Assembly: GCA_014379395.1 (NCBI GenBank)
Contig: JACMLV010000352.1
Coordinates: forward strand, 1 to 5,765
DNA from: Burkholderiaceae bacterium
GTDB lineage: Bacteria; Pseudomonadota; Gammaproteobacteria; Burkholderiales; Burkholderiaceae_D
DNA length: 5,765 nt
Reading direction: 5' to 3'
The notes under the pieces: generated by a model
What the model was told of the DNA's origin: nothing
Seen by the model: only the letters and a program-made list of their open reading frames with translations
The model's database searches: none
Position numbers and translations under genes: made by a program
In this document: positions 5,589-5,765 of the stretch, one piece after another
Position numbering within the stretch: position 1 is the first letter of the stretch
How the letters are laid out: each line of letters starts with the position of its first letter

Positions 5589-5765
5589 ATGTCAAAACAC
5601 CAAAAAGCTCTCCAAAAGCTGTGTGCGACACCGACGCCTTCATCGCTTAAATGGGACGAGTTGAAGGCGATTCTATTGCATTTCGGTTATGTGCTGGTGA
5701 AGGGAAGCGGATCGAGACGGAAGTTTTATCATGAAGGCAAAGATGCAATGATCATTTGCCACGAA
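5589..5765 (+). CDS. hicA: HicA-type toxin, N-terminal part (3' truncated by window edge)
   Basis: The frame is open for 59 codons to the last base. The N-terminus MSKHQKALQKL, then TPSSLKWDELKAIL, then a glycine-rich GSGSRRKF and the last residues CHE match the HicA branch whose members begin M-x-K-H-Q-K-x-L and contain T-P-S-x-x-x-W and G-S-G-S-R. HicA proteins are small mRNA interferases with a double-stranded-RNA-binding-like fold, neutralised by HicB, which would be expected just downstream outside the window. The frame is also open upstream to an ATG at 5541, but the family begins at the chosen methionine. No Shine-Dalgarno precedes either start. A hand count of 5581-5640 and 5641-5700 gives 54 G+C in 120 bases, clearly lower than the synthase-like gene. 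The gene diverges from DUF1330. Confidence 0.82.
   Translation, partial: MSKHQKALQKLCATPTPSSLKWDELKAILLHFGYVLVKGSGSRRKFYHEGKDAMIICHE

Noticed and set aside
1..5765. CRISPR array, insertion sequence, tRNA or rRNA gene
   Set aside because: I looked for regularly spaced repeats, transposase frames with terminal inverted repeats, and cloverleaf patterns on both strands and found none.

Overview
The window is GC-rich DNA from a proteobacterium, most likely a betaproteobacterium of the Oxalobacteraceae type (Massilia, Duganella or Janthinobacterium relatives). This is inferred from the strongly GC-biased codons of the main gene, the small DUF3149 membrane protein and the general gene set. No rRNA or tRNA gene is present to confirm it.

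Layout from left to right: (1) the 3' end of a HigA-type antitoxin gene on the + strand (2-217); (2) a spacer of about 290 bases holding a perfect 15-bp inverted repeat (321-355); (3) a small one-helix DUF3149 protein on the + strand (507-683); (4) a 149-base spacer; (5) a complete type II toxin-antitoxin operon on the - strand, with a RelE/HI1419-like toxin (1130-1429) followed after 3 bases by an HI1420-like HTH antitoxin (833-1126), and two small dyads in front of the toxin gene; (6) a 992-residue fused membrane/spermidine-synthase-like protein on the + strand (1632-4610), which fills half the window; (7) a convergent - strand gene for a 133-residue protein of unknown function (4713-5114); (8) a DUF1330 gene on the - strand (5170-5469); (9) a divergent intergenic region with a perfect 19-bp operator-like dyad (5519-5537); (10) the 5' part of a HicA-type toxin gene on the + strand (5589 to the window end).

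The genes do not form one pathway. The most striking property is that parts of three unrelated toxin-antitoxin modules (HigBA, HI1419/HI1420, HicAB) lie within 5.8 kb, next to an orphan gene and the hicA-like gene, both of lower GC than the synthase-like gene. This suggests an accessory or frequently recombined stretch around a housekeeping-like membrane protein gene. That protein keeps the Rossmann fold pattern of aminopropyltransferases but has lost the acidic motifs of true spermidine synthases. It also has a duplicated membrane half and a C-terminal extension of about 230 residues that I do not recognise. I did not find an unmistakable new system. The best candidates for novelty are the 133-residue orphan and the extended fused protein.
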